Shown piece by piece: positions 1 to 7,262 of a stretch of DNA of 64,000 nucleotides (position 1 is its first letter; the number at the start of each line of letters is the position of its first letter). The position numbers and the translations under genes were made by a program. The DNA lies in assembly GCF_003113895.1 (NCBI RefSeq), contig NZ_BDUD01000001.1, forward strand, positions 5,700,516 to 5,764,515, in the 5' to 3' direction. The stretch is from Nostoc commune NIES-4072 (GTDB taxonomy: Bacteria > Cyanobacteriota > Cyanobacteriia > Cyanobacteriales > Nostocaceae). The notes below the pieces were generated by a model. The model made no database searches. It was not told where the DNA came from and saw only the letters and a list, made by a program, of their open reading frames with translations.

Positions 1-677
1 AATGACATAATCACATCCATATTGTGTTCGATAATCAAGAAAGTCATCCCATCTTGACGGTTCCAAGTGAGAATGCGATCGCAAATATCATCAATCAGTT
101 TCGGATTCACACCAGCAGCTGGTTCATCCAACAAAATTAACTTGGGATTAGTCATCAACGCCCGTCCCATTTCCAGCAGCTTGCGTTGTCCACCAGACAA
201 GCCACCAGCATAATCGTGTGCTTTTTTTGCCAAACCCACCGATTCTAATAGGAACATTGCCCGCTCTTGTAGTTCCTTTTCTTCCTTAGCTACAACGTGC
301 GGTTGTAACTGCACCTGCCAGAAATTTTCACCAGTTTGTTTTTGCGCCGCCAGCAGCATATTTTCTAACACCGACAACCGCGAGAGAGTCCGTGCAACCT
401 GAAAAGTGCGGATAACTCCTTGTTGGGCGATTTGATATGGTTGCAAGTTGTGAATCGGTTCGCCGTCAAAAATTACTCGTCCCTTATCTGGGCGAATGAA
501 GTTTGAAAGTAAGTTAAATAAAGTGGTTTTACCAGCACCATTGGGGCCAATCAAGCCCGTAATGCTGCCTTTAGCAACTTCGATTTTCGCCTCATTAACT
601 GCTTTGATACCACCAAAGCTTTTAGAAAGGCCAGTGGCTACCAAAAGGGGAAGTGGCGATGGCTGGTTATTTACCAA
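1..677 (-). CDS. natA: ABC transporter ATP-binding protein, LivG/NatA-like (partial, 3' end outside window)
   Basis: Reverse-strand frame reads an ABC ATPase of the branched-chain/neutral amino-acid uptake class: Walker A GPNGAGKTT, the LivG-type phrase IRTFQVARTL, signature LSGGQRKLLEMGRAL, Walker B LILLDEPAAGVNP and the H-loop region IIEHNMD. It would energise the permease encoded just upstream. The only start I find is TTG at 677, which overlaps the stop of the upstream natC-like gene by 11 nt and implies translational coupling; a second TTG lies 12 codons inside. The C-terminus runs off the window. The LivG-type assignment is firm; the substrate (neutral amino acids as in the cyanobacterial Nat permease, or another amino acid or amide) is inferred from the separate natC/natD-like genes. 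Confidence 0.85.
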   Translation of the reverse strand, partial: MVNNQPSPLPLLVATGLSKSFGGIKAVNEAKIEVAKGSITGLIGPNGAGKTTLFNLLSNFIRPDKGRVIFDGEPIHNLQPYQIAQQGVIRTFQVARTLSRLSVLENMLLAAQKQTGENFWQVQLQPHVVAKEEKELQERAMFLLESVGLAKKAHDYAGGLSGGQRKLLEMGRALMTNPKLILLDEPAAGVNPKLIDDICDRILTWNRQDGMTFLIIEHNMDVIMS

Positions 678-1800
678 GAGTAAGTTCCTCCTTTTTCCCT
701 AAGATACCTTGAGGTCGCCAAATCATTAGTATCATCAAAATTAGTCCGATTACCATGATCCGAAATGCACCCAAACGGGCTTCATCAAGGGGGACGATTT
801 TGGGTAAGATTTCCCGCGTCAGTGCATCGTAAGCAAAGAAAATTACCGCACCTAAGATTGTGCCAACATTTTTTCCAGAACCACCTAAAATCACCATAAT
901 CCAAGTGTCAAAGGTAATCTGCGGTTGGAAATTATCAGGGTAAATGGCGCTAAGTTGCCAAGCGAAGAAAGCACCAGCGATACCTGCGATCGCACCCCCT
1001 AACATGAGAGATTGTAATTTATACCAAAAGACATTTTTTCCCAGTGCCTTGGGAATTTCTTCATCTTCTCGGATGGCTTTGAGAATTCTACCCCAAGGCG
1101 ATCGCACCAAAATTTCTAATCGCCAGTATACAAATGCTAAAACCAACAGCAACACCAGCATTAAACCCGCTTTTGGATTGTAATTATATAATCCGATTAC
1201 CCCAGAAATATAAATCGCTGCTGCCAAAACTGCTAAAAAAATTCCCACACCCAAACGTGATGCAAATTCTTGTTTGCTAGTTATCCTTTTGCCTAAATCA
1301 GTAGTCCGAGATATTTGGGTGGTGCGAATCCATCGCCACAATGTAAAGAAAGTTACAGCAGCCAGCAGTGTCAAAAGCCCAATCATCACTAATCTGACAA
1401 ATAAATTCGGCTCTGTAGATAGGGGTATAGGATAACTTTGTACACCAAACGCCCCAGAAGTCCAGGTGTCACCCACAGGTAATTCCTGATTATTTACTAT
1501 CAAACGAATTAATTCGCCTGTACCAATAGTGACAATTCCTAGATAATCTTCTCGTAAGCGTAGAGTTACAAAACCAATTATCAAACCCAACAAAGCGGCG
1601 ACAATTGCCCCAGCTAGTGCCGAGATTGGTAGGGGTACGCCCTTTAAGCTTAACAATACGGTTGTATATGCTCCAAGGGTCATGAAAGCAATATGACCAA
1701 AGTTAATTAACCCCGTAAAGCCCCACTGTAAATTGAGTCCTAATGCAAATAGAGCAAAAAGTGCTGAAGAAATTGCTAAGAAAATGAGATAGTCAACCAT
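667..1800 (-). CDS. natC: ABC transporter permease, LivM/NatC-like
   Basis: 377 residues with about nine hydrophobic segments and LivM-family landmarks: GLINFGHIAFMTLGAY near residues 30-45, and the cytoplasmic coupling region RILKAIREDEEIPKALGKN (about 240-260) followed by GGAIAGIAGAFFAWQL and the late LGGSGKNVGTILGA. It is somewhat longer than a typical LivM because of an internal stretch (about 140-190) that includes a charged cytoplasmic loop. It would form half of the membrane channel with a LivH-type partner; a candidate lies at 54611-55477. It is followed directly by the natA-like ATPase (11-nt overlap). The ATG at 1800 is the first start after a repeat-rich leader. Confidence 0.88.
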   Translation of the reverse strand: MVDYLIFLAISSALFALFALGLNLQWGFTGLINFGHIAFMTLGAYTTVLLSLKGVPLPISALAGAIVAALLGLIIGFVTLRLREDYLGIVTIGTGELIRLIVNNQELPVGDTWTSGAFGVQSYPIPLSTEPNLFVRLVMIGLLTLLAAVTFFTLWRWIRTTQISRTTDLGKRITSKQEFASRLGVGIFLAVLAAAIYISGVIGLYNYNPKAGLMLVLLLVLAFVYWRLEILVRSPWGRILKAIREDEEIPKALGKNVFWYKLQSLMLGGAIAGIAGAFFAWQLSAIYPDNFQPQITFDTWIMVILGGSGKNVGTILGAVIFFAYDALTREILPKIVPLDEARLGAFRIMVIGLILMILMIWRPQGILGKKEELTLGK

Positions 1801-1815
1801 ATTAAATAGTTATTT

Positions 1816-1865
1816 GGGAATGGGGCATGGGGCATGGGGCATTGGGCATGATGCATTGGACATGG
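1816..1865. repeat. short tandem repeat (GGGCATG/GGGCATT heptamers)
   Basis: Degenerate heptamers of the type TGGGGCATGGGGCATTGG lie just upstream of the natC-like gene. The same repeat occurs at 37576-37641. This is typical of short tandemly repeated repetitive sequences in heterocystous cyanobacteria. Confidence 0.8.
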
Positions 1866-2002
1866 TTATTTTCCTTGTCCCCCCTGCTCCCTGCCCCTCT
1901 GCCTCTTCTCCGGGCGAATAAATTTTAGCGTAGCTTGAGCGTAGCTAATTTTATGGGAATACTATTTATTGTTGGTGTTTGCTGGTAGGGAGTAGTTGAC
2001 GT

Positions 2003-2200
2003 ATGAATTTGCTGCGACTGAGAATGCATCACTTAATCGAGCAGTTAGCCGATGAGGATTTGCAAAACATTTGGGATGTTCTCGAAGCTTTACATTGTGA
2101 CTTTTATATGCTTAAAGCGATACAACAAGTCAAGCGATCGCAGCAACCGTGGGATATCTTAACCCATGAAGAAGCGGTAAGACTGTTGATGTTTTTCTGA
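2003..2200 (+). CDS. small antitoxin-like protein preceding a RelE-like toxin
   Basis: 65 residues, acidic and helical (LIEQLADEDLQNIWDVLEAL), ending in HEEAVRLLMFF. It has no recognised catalytic motif. Its size, charge and position 68 nt upstream of a RelE/ParE-like reading frame on the same strand suggest the antitoxin of a type II toxin-antitoxin pair. Function is inferred from context only. Confidence 0.6.
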   Translation: MNLLRLRMHHLIEQLADEDLQNIWDVLEALHCDFYMLKAIQQVKRSQQPWDILTHEEAVRLLMFF

Positions 2201-2268
2201 TTCAGCAGCGCTTTCAACTCAGCACTCTTTTGGTGGCCCCCCTCATGTTTTGGTTAAGGTAACGCCTA

Positions 2269-2526
2269 GTGACTCTGGAAATGCGCTATGCAAGGTCTTT
2301 TTTGCTAGACCTGAAGAATTTAGAACCTGCCGCCTACGAGCGGGTGTATGATTTTGTGTTTACTGAGTTAGCCCAAAAGTGGCAGTTGAGCGATTTAAAA
2401 GAACTGCGACAGCTTGATAGTGAAGGCATTTTTCACCGATTTACCCTCGATAATTACTTGATTGGTATAGAAATTAGGGGTGAAATTGTGAAATTTCTGC
2501 GTGTCATCCCTATGCCAGATGTTTAA
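2269..2526 (+). CDS. RelE/ParE-superfamily toxin-like protein
   Basis: 85 residues starting at GTG (GTG ACT CTG GAA ATG); an in-frame stop only two codons upstream makes this the sole reasonable start. The pattern is that of small RelE-fold mRNA interferases: an N-terminal strand YARSFLLDLKNL, a helix, then the paired strands GIFHRFTLDNYLIGIEI and EIVKFLRVIP. Family members of this kind cleave mRNA at the ribosome. Paired with the 65-residue acidic protein upstream. I cannot judge activity from sequence. Confidence 0.65.
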   Translation: MTLEMRYARSFLLDLKNLEPAAYERVYDFVFTELAQKWQLSDLKELRQLDSEGIFHRFTLDNYLIGIEIRGEIVKFLRVIPMPDV

Positions 2527-2782
2527 AGTGAAGAGTCAATCAATTTTGGATTTTGGATTTGTTCTACCCACGTTCGCTTTCTTGGCACGTTCGCGGTAGC
2601 GTCTGGTAAAGAAGTGCGGGGCATCAACCGAAATAATTTTTAATCTAAAATCTAAAATCTAAAAACTAAAATTGGCACGGTCAAGGGAACACTGAAAACT
2701 GTAAACTGTATAAGGCTAGGCAGGGATCGCTATAACCTTACATTAAACTGGTTTTGAAAAACACTTTATTTGAGATTTCCCT

Positions 2783-4369
2783 ATGGATGCTAGGGCACTT
2801 TGGCAACGATACCAAAACTGGTTATATTTCCACGAGGGATTGGGACTGTACTTAGATGTGAGTCGAATACGGTTCGATGATGCCTTTGTGGATTCGTTGC
2901 GGCCGAAGTTTGACAAGGCGTTTGCGGATATGGCTCAACTGGAGAAGGGTGCGATCGCAAATCCTGACGAGAATCGCATGGTTGGACACTACTGGCTGCG
3001 AAATCCTGATTTAGCGCCAACTCCAGAACTTACACAAGAAATTGTCCAAACCCTAGAACAAATCGAAGCTTTTGCGGAAAAAGTTCAAACAGGTGCTATT
3101 CATCCTCCCAGAGCAAGCCGCTTTACGGATATTATCTCCATTGGCATTGGTGGTTCCGCCCTCGGCCCCCAATTCGTCGCGGAAGCTCTCGCTCCTGATT
3201 TCCCGCCCCTGAAAATTCACTTTATCGATAATAACGATCCGGCAGGTATTGATCGCGTTCTCAATCATCTACGAAATAGCCTCGCCAGCACTTTGGTTTT
3301 GGTAATCTCCAAATCTGGGGGAACACCGGAACCTCGCAACGGCATGATTGAAGTTAAAAAAGCCTACGCCGGACACAATTTGGAATTTGCTCAATATGCG
3401 GTAGCAATTACCAGCGTTGACAGCAACCTCGATAAACTAGCCAAAGACGAAGGTTGGCTGGCCAGATTTCCTATGTATGACTGGGTAGGAGGACGCACCT
3501 CAGAAATGTCTGCTGTGGGGCTAGTACCAGCCGCATTGCAGGGCATTGATGTTCGTGCCATGCTAGATGGCGCAAAAGAAATGGATGACGCTACCCGCGT
3601 CTCAGATGTGAAAAATAACCCAGCAGCCTTACTTGCATTGTCTTGGTACTTTGCTGGTAACGGAAAGGGCGAAAAAGATATGGTTGTCTTACCTTACAAG
3701 GACAGCTTATTTTTATTCAGTCGCTATTTGCAACAGCTAGTGATGGAATCCTTGGGTAAGGAAAAAGACTTAGATGGTAACGTTGTCCATCAAGGAATTG
3801 CCGTTTATGGCAACAAAGGCTCAACAGATCAACACGCTTACGTCCAGCAGTTGCGTGAAGGTGTAGCGAATTTCTTTGCTACTTTTATCGAAGTGTTGGA
3901 AGATCGTCAAGGCCCATCCACTGAAATAGATCCGGGAGTTACATCAGGCGATTATCTTTCTGGTTTTCTCCAAGGAACCCGACAAGCGCTTTATGAAAAT
4001 CACCGCGATTCGATTACAGTCACGATCCCCCAAGTTAACCCCCGAACTGTAGGGGCATTAATTGCTTTGTATGAACGTGCTGTTGGTTTATACGCTAGCT
4101 TAGTCAACGTCAACGCCTACCATCAACCAGGCGTAGAAGCTGGCAAAAAAGCAGCCGCCTCTATTCTCGATTTGCAAACACGAGTGGTAGCAGTGCTGCA
4201 AAAAGAAAAAGCTCCCATTTCTCTTGATGAACTTGCAGAGAAAGCAGGCGCATCAGAGCAAATTGAGGCAATTTACAAGATTTTGCGTCATATCCATGCC
4301 AATCAGCGAGGTGTGGTTTTGCAAGGTGATCTTCAGAAACCCGGCAGTTTAACTGTTTCTGCTAGCTGA
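2783..4369 (+). CDS. pgi: glucose-6-phosphate isomerase
   Basis: 528 residues, the usual length for cyanobacterial Pgi. It interconverts glucose-6-phosphate and fructose-6-phosphate, linking glycolysis, the oxidative pentose phosphate path and glycogen metabolism. Visible landmarks: [17 protein letters not shown] (about 112-130, phosphosugar binding), [25 protein letters not shown], and the catalytic region [16 protein letters not shown] (about 348-364). The last 70 residues form a winged-helix-like tail seen in this cyanobacterial subgroup. Monocistronic, ending at a rho-independent terminator. Confidence 0.97.
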   Translation: MDARALWQRYQNWLYFHEGLGLYLDVSRIRFDDAFVDSLRPKFDKAFADMAQLEKGAIANPDENRMVGHYWLRNPDLAPTPELTQEIVQTLEQIEAFAEKVQTGAIHPPRASRFTDIISIGIGGSALGPQFVAEALAPDFPPLKIHFIDNNDPAGIDRVLNHLRNSLASTLVLVISKSGGTPEPRNGMIEVKKAYAGHNLEFAQYAVAITSVDSNLDKLAKDEGWLARFPMYDWVGGRTSEMSAVGLVPAALQGIDVRAMLDGAKEMDDATRVSDVKNNPAALLALSWYFAGNGKGEKDMVVLPYKDSLFLFSRYLQQLVMESLGKEKDLDGNVVHQGIAVYGNKGSTDQHAYVQQLREGVANFFATFIEVLEDRQGPSTEIDPGVTSGDYLSGFLQGTRQALYENHRDSITVTIPQVNPRTVGALIALYERAVGLYASLVNVNAYHQPGVEAGKKAAASILDLQTRVVAVLQKEKAPISLDELAEKAGASEQIEAIYKILRHIHANQRGVVLQGDLQKPGSLTVSAS

Positions 4370-4403
4370 TAGCTCTAGTCTAAACATCAGATTTTGTTCA
4401 TTA

Positions 4404-4430
4404 ATTGTTGTATCAGCAACAATTTTTTAT
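4404..4430 (+). terminator. rho-independent terminator after pgi
   Basis: A perfect 7-bp stem, ATTGTTG/CAACAAT, with a 6-nt loop, followed directly by a TTTTTT-rich tail 35 nt after the pgi stop codon. Confidence 0.7.
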
Positions 4431-4431
4431 T

Positions 4432-4479
4432 GTGAAGCATCCTAGATAGAAGATATATCTTCAGTCTAGGATGCTTCAC
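4432..4479. repeat. 48-bp near-perfect palindrome
   Basis: Arms of 15 nt, GTGAAGCATCCTAGA (4432-4446) and its exact reverse complement (4465-4479), enclose a second palindrome GAAGATATATCTTC. It lies right after the pgi terminator and could fold into a long hairpin or be a small mobile palindromic unit. Confidence 0.75.
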
Positions 4480-4573
4480 TGTATAATTCGCAATTCGTAA
4501 TTGAAGGACAGAGGAACTAATTGCTTGCCCTAACATAAAGTTAAGGCAGCATCAATTAAGTAGGATTAAGACT

Positions 4574-4663
4574 ATGGCTGAATCAACTGCAAAACAACCT
4601 GCACGTCAGGGTAGAATTTTCCCAGAACGTAAAGTAAAAGCGATCGCTTTTATCTTTCTGTAA
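4574..4663 (+). pseudogene. truncated third copy of the small-protein/protease module
   Basis: The first 20 or so codons match the genes at 4704 and 5606 (AESTAKQPAR, GRIFPER), then the sequence jumps after CCAGAACGT straight into AAGTAAAAGCGATCGC. That is the stretch found downstream of each complete module (for example about 5534). The frame closes after 29 codons. The leader upstream (about 4533-4573) also matches the leaders of the other copies. It is best explained as a full module whose interior was deleted. Confidence 0.85.
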
Positions 4664-4703
4664 AATAAAGTTAAGCCAGCATCAACAAATAGGGTTAATT
4701 ACT

Positions 4704-5021
4704 ATGACTGAATCAACTGCAAAACAACCTGCACGTCGAGGCAGAATTTTTCCAGAACGGACTTTATCACCAGAAGAACTTGCTAGACGTAAAGCTGAAC
4801 GAGAGGCATTTCATAAGCTTTGTCGGGCTATATTTGAGCGTGTACGTCCAGAATATATCGAGAAAAACTATGGTTGGTATATTGCAGTAGAGCCAGATAG
4901 TGGAGATTATTTCATTGATGAAGATATAGAAATAGCTCATAGAAAAGCCCTTGAGAAGTACCCAAATGCTGTACACTGCGTTTTTTGCCTAAATGAAACT
5001 GGAGCAACTGGCAGAATATGA
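4704..5021 (+). CDS. conserved small protein of the duplicated module, copy A (DUF5678-like)
   Basis: 105 residues: a basic N-terminus (AKQPARRGRIFPERTLSPEE), a charged helix, then a small alpha/beta part with YGWYIAVEPDSGDYFIDED and KALEKYPNAVHCVFCLNETG. The WYIAVEP...GDYFID...A..KYP pattern resembles short DUF5678-type proteins, which commonly precede an aspartic-protease-like gene in cyanobacteria. No catalytic role can be assigned. Its stop overlaps the start of the next gene (ATGA), so the two are probably translated together. A second copy lies at 5606-5923. Confidence 0.75.
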   Translation: MTESTAKQPARRGRIFPERTLSPEELARRKAEREAFHKLCRAIFERVRPEYIEKNYGWYIAVEPDSGDYFIDEDIEIAHRKALEKYPNAVHCVFCLNETGATGRI

Positions 5022-5380
5022 TTCAGGGTGCATTTGGTAGTAAAGGACAGCTATTTTTTCAAATTGATTTGATTACATGTGATGGGTTAAATCTGCCTGT
5101 GGATGCCATGCTTGATACTGGCTTCACAGGCTTTATGGCAATTAATAAACAAGATTTAGATAGTCTTGACTGGGTTTATATGGGGAATGAACCTTTAAGA
5201 ACTGCACAGGGAGAAATTATATTTGACAGATATTCAGGTAAGGTTTTATTGAATGAACAGGAGTATGAGATTCCTGTTTATGCCGGGGATGAAATTACTG
5301 AAGTTTTGTTAGGTTCAGAGTGGCTAAAAATTCTGCCGTTGGTGGTTAATTATCAGGCTGGTATATTAAGTTTAGGATAA
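5018..5380 (+). CDS. retropepsin-like aspartic protease, copy A
   Basis: 120 residues with the single aspartic-protease motif AMLDTGFTGFMAI (about 28-40) and a second half ending TEVLLGSEWLKILPLVVNY. One DTG per chain and a length near 120 residues fit clan AA retropepsin-like proteins, which would act as homodimers. Starts at ATG 5018 inside the stop of the upstream 105-residue gene (4-nt overlap). Substrate unknown. Confidence 0.75.
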   Translation: MIQGAFGSKGQLFFQIDLITCDGLNLPVDAMLDTGFTGFMAINKQDLDSLDWVYMGNEPLRTAQGEIIFDRYSGKVLLNEQEYEIPVYAGDEITEVLLGSEWLKILPLVVNYQAGILSLG

Positions 5381-5383
5381 CTG

Positions 5384-5545
5384 CGATGCCTACGGCTAGC
5401 TACGCTTACGCACTTCAGTTATTTTTAAACGAACCGCATTCGCGCAGCGTCTCGTTAGAGAAGGACGCAAAGAGCGCGAAGGTGAGAAAAGAGATGTATT
5501 GTACTATATTAGTTAATAGATAAATCGCCAAGAAAGTAAAAGCGA
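5384..5545. repeat. intergenic repeat R, copy 1
   Basis: About 160 bp downstream of module copy A, shared with 6283-6425 and, in shorter form, 7135-7262. It is composite: a GATGCCTACGG...TACGC piece, a TTATTTTTAAACGAAC block, a nested CGCGCAGCGTCTCGTTAGAG unit, then GAGAAAAGAGAT...AGTTAATAG and a GAAAGTAAAAGCGATCGC end. Confidence 0.8.
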
Positions 5546-5605
5546 TCGCCTTTATCTTTCTGTAAAATAAATTTAAGCCAGCATTAACAAATAGGGCTGA
5601 TTACT

Positions 5606-5923
5606 ATGACTGAATCAACTGCAAAACAACCTGCACGTAGAGGCAGAATTTTTCCAGAACGTACTTTACCACCAGAAGAACTTGCTAGACGCAAAGCTGA
5701 AGATGAGGTATTTTATCGCCGTTGTCGGGAAATTTTTGAGCGTGTACGTCCAGATTTGATTAAAGAACACTACGGCTGGTATATTGCAGTAGAGCCAAAT
5801 AGTGGTGATTACTTGATTGATGCAGATAGAATGCAAGCTCATAAAAAAGCGCTTGAAAAATACCCAAATACTGACCACTGTGTTTTTTGTTTTAATGAAA
5901 CAGGAACCACTGGCACAATATGA
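5606..5923 (+). CDS. conserved small protein of the duplicated module, copy B (DUF5678-like)
   Basis: 105 residues, the same length as copy A and largely identical in the first 40 positions; the middle differs (KAEDEVFYRRCREIFERVRPDLIKEHYGWYIAVEP). It retains GDYLID and KALEKYPNTDHCVFC. The reading frame is intact, in contrast to its protease partner, whose frame is broken at codon 3. The leader (AAATAGGG...ATTACT before ATG) matches copy A. Confidence 0.75.
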   Translation: MTESTAKQPARRGRIFPERTLPPEELARRKAEDEVFYRRCREIFERVRPDLIKEHYGWYIAVEPNSGDYLIDADRMQAHKKALEKYPNTDHCVFCFNETGTTGTI

Positions 5924-6282
5924 TTTAGGGTAAATTTGGGGAAAAGAGTCAACTATTTTTTGAAATTGATTTAATAACTGATGATGGATTAAATTTGCCT
6001 GTGGATGCCATGTTAGATACTGGTTTCACAGGTTTTCTGGCTATTAACAAACAAGATTTAGATAGTCTAGACTGGTTTTATATTGGTAAGGAAACTTTGC
6101 GAACTGCACAGGGTGAAACCTTGTTTAAAATATATTTAGGCAAGTTGATATTAAACGAACAAGAGTTTGAAATCCCTGTTTATGTAGGGGATGAAATTAC
6201 AGAATTTTTGTTAGGTTCAGAATGGCTAAAAATCCTGCCATTGGTGGTGAATTATCAGGCTAATATATTAACTTTGGGATAA
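5920..6282 (+). pseudogene. retropepsin-like protease, copy B, with nonsense codon 3
   Basis: Aligned base for base with copy A (both 363 nt), the third codon is TAG where copy A has CAG. The rest of the frame is open and keeps AMLDTGFTGFLAI and FLLGSEWLKILPLVVNY. Restart would need TTG at 5995, which removes about 25 N-terminal residues but leaves the DTG motif. So either a young pseudogene or an N-terminally shortened protein. The intact upstream partner and conserved codons suggest the change is recent. Confidence 0.75.
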
Positions 6283-6425
6283 CTGCGATCGCAGTTATTT
6301 TTAAACGAACTGCATTCGCGCAGCGTCTCGTTAGAGAAGAACGCAAAGAGCGCGAAGGTGAGAAAAGAGATAGATTGTACTATATTAGTTAACAGGTAAA
6401 TCGCGGAGAAAGTAAAAGCGATGCC
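6283..6425. repeat. intergenic repeat R, copy 2
   Basis: About 140 bp directly after module copy B, matching copy 1: TTATTTTTAAACGAAC, the nested CGCGCAGCGTCTCGTTAGAG unit, then GAAAAGAGATAGATTG and AAATCGCGGAGAAAGTAAAA. It is followed by a GATGCCTACGGCTGGCTACG-type unit. Confidence 0.8.
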
Positions 6426-6516
6426 TACGGCTGGCTACGCCTACGCTATTCAATTAATCTAATTTTAAATATTGTTAGAATAAAGTTAAAGCTACCAATG
6501 AACTAGAATATAAATC

Positions 6517-6783
6517 ATGAATATCCAAATTAAACCTGAACTAGAGCAAATTATCCAAGCGCAAATTGCTACAGGTAGATATGCAAATCCTGAAGAAGTG
6601 ATTAGTAAAGCATTGAAGTTGCTATTAGAGTGGGAAAAAGGTTATCAACAGTGGGTGGAAGAAACACGCGAAAAAGTTGAAGTTGCTATTGAGCAACTGG
6701 ATAGAGGGGAAGGTATTAATGGAGAAGTTGTAGTTGAACAATTGCGAAATAAACTGCGTAAAGCTAGAGAATTACAAGAATAA
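6517..6783 (+). CDS. ParD-like antitoxin (ribbon-helix-helix)
   Basis: 88 residues. It begins with a short strand MNIQIKPELEQIIQ, then the ParD-type helix pair TGRYANPEEVISKALKLLLEWE and a long charged C-terminal helix that would wrap the toxin. Such proteins bind DNA as dimers and repress their own operon. It is followed with overlap by a ParE-like frame. ATG start at 6517, in an AT-rich region with no clear strong ribosome site. Confidence 0.8.
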   Translation: MNIQIKPELEQIIQAQIATGRYANPEEVISKALKLLLEWEKGYQQWVEETREKVEVAIEQLDRGEGINGEVVVEQLRNKLRKARELQE

Positions 6784-7082
6784 AGCAACATATTATCTCT
6801 CCAAAAGCCAGTGAGGATTTATCAAAAATTATTGATTATTTTGTCAGGATAAATATTGATGCTGGGGAGAATTTTGTTGAGAAGTTTGATAAAAAGTGTA
6901 AATATTTAGCTAATTTCCCCAATATGGGACGCAGCTACGGAAATATTAAAGCTGATTTGCGTGGTGTTCCTTTGGATAATTACATTATTCTTTATAGAAT
7001 TATAAACAGTGGAATTGAAATTGTCCGTGTAGTTAGTGGTTATCAAAATTTGGAATCTTTATTTGTAAAATCAGATGACTAA
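6771..7082 (+). CDS. ParE-like toxin without ATG/GTG/TTG start
   Basis: An open frame of about 103 codons overlapping the end of the ParD-like gene. It reads TRIKQHIISPKASEDLSKII, then YFVRINIDAGENFVEKF, FPNMGRSYGNIKADLRG, DNYIILYRI and EIVRVVSGYQNLESLF: a complete RelE/ParE-fold toxin. The frame is closed by TAG at 6765-6767, and no ATG, GTG or TTG precedes the conserved start. The natural position (family members begin M-T-R) is occupied by ATT at 6771. Either it initiates at ATT, or the start codon has been lost and the toxin is silent. Confidence 0.7.
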   Translation: MTRIKQHIISPKASEDLSKIIDYFVRINIDAGENFVEKFDKKCKYLANFPNMGRSYGNIKADLRGVPLDNYIILYRIINSGIEIVRVVSGYQNLESLFVKSDD

Positions 7083-7134
7083 GCTGATGTTTTAGTTGAC
7101 TTCCAATTATCTATTGATAAATCACTCAGAAAGT

Positions 7135-7262
7135 AAAAGCAATTTCTACGGCTGGCTACGCCTACGCACTTCAGTTATTTTTAAACGAACCGCAGAGGGC
7201 GCAGAGGGAAGAAAAGAGATATATTTTACTATCTTTAATTAGTAGGTAAATCACGGAGAAAG
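7135..7262. repeat. intergenic repeat R, copy 3 (runs into the nuclease gene)
   Basis: Contains CTACGGCTGGCTACGCCTACG, TTATTTTTAAACGAACCGCAG and GGTAAATCACGGAGAAAGTA, as in copies 1 and 2 but without the nested TCTCGTTAGAG unit. The last 28 bp (from 7235) are the 3' end of the nuclease gene on the reverse strand. Confidence 0.7.
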
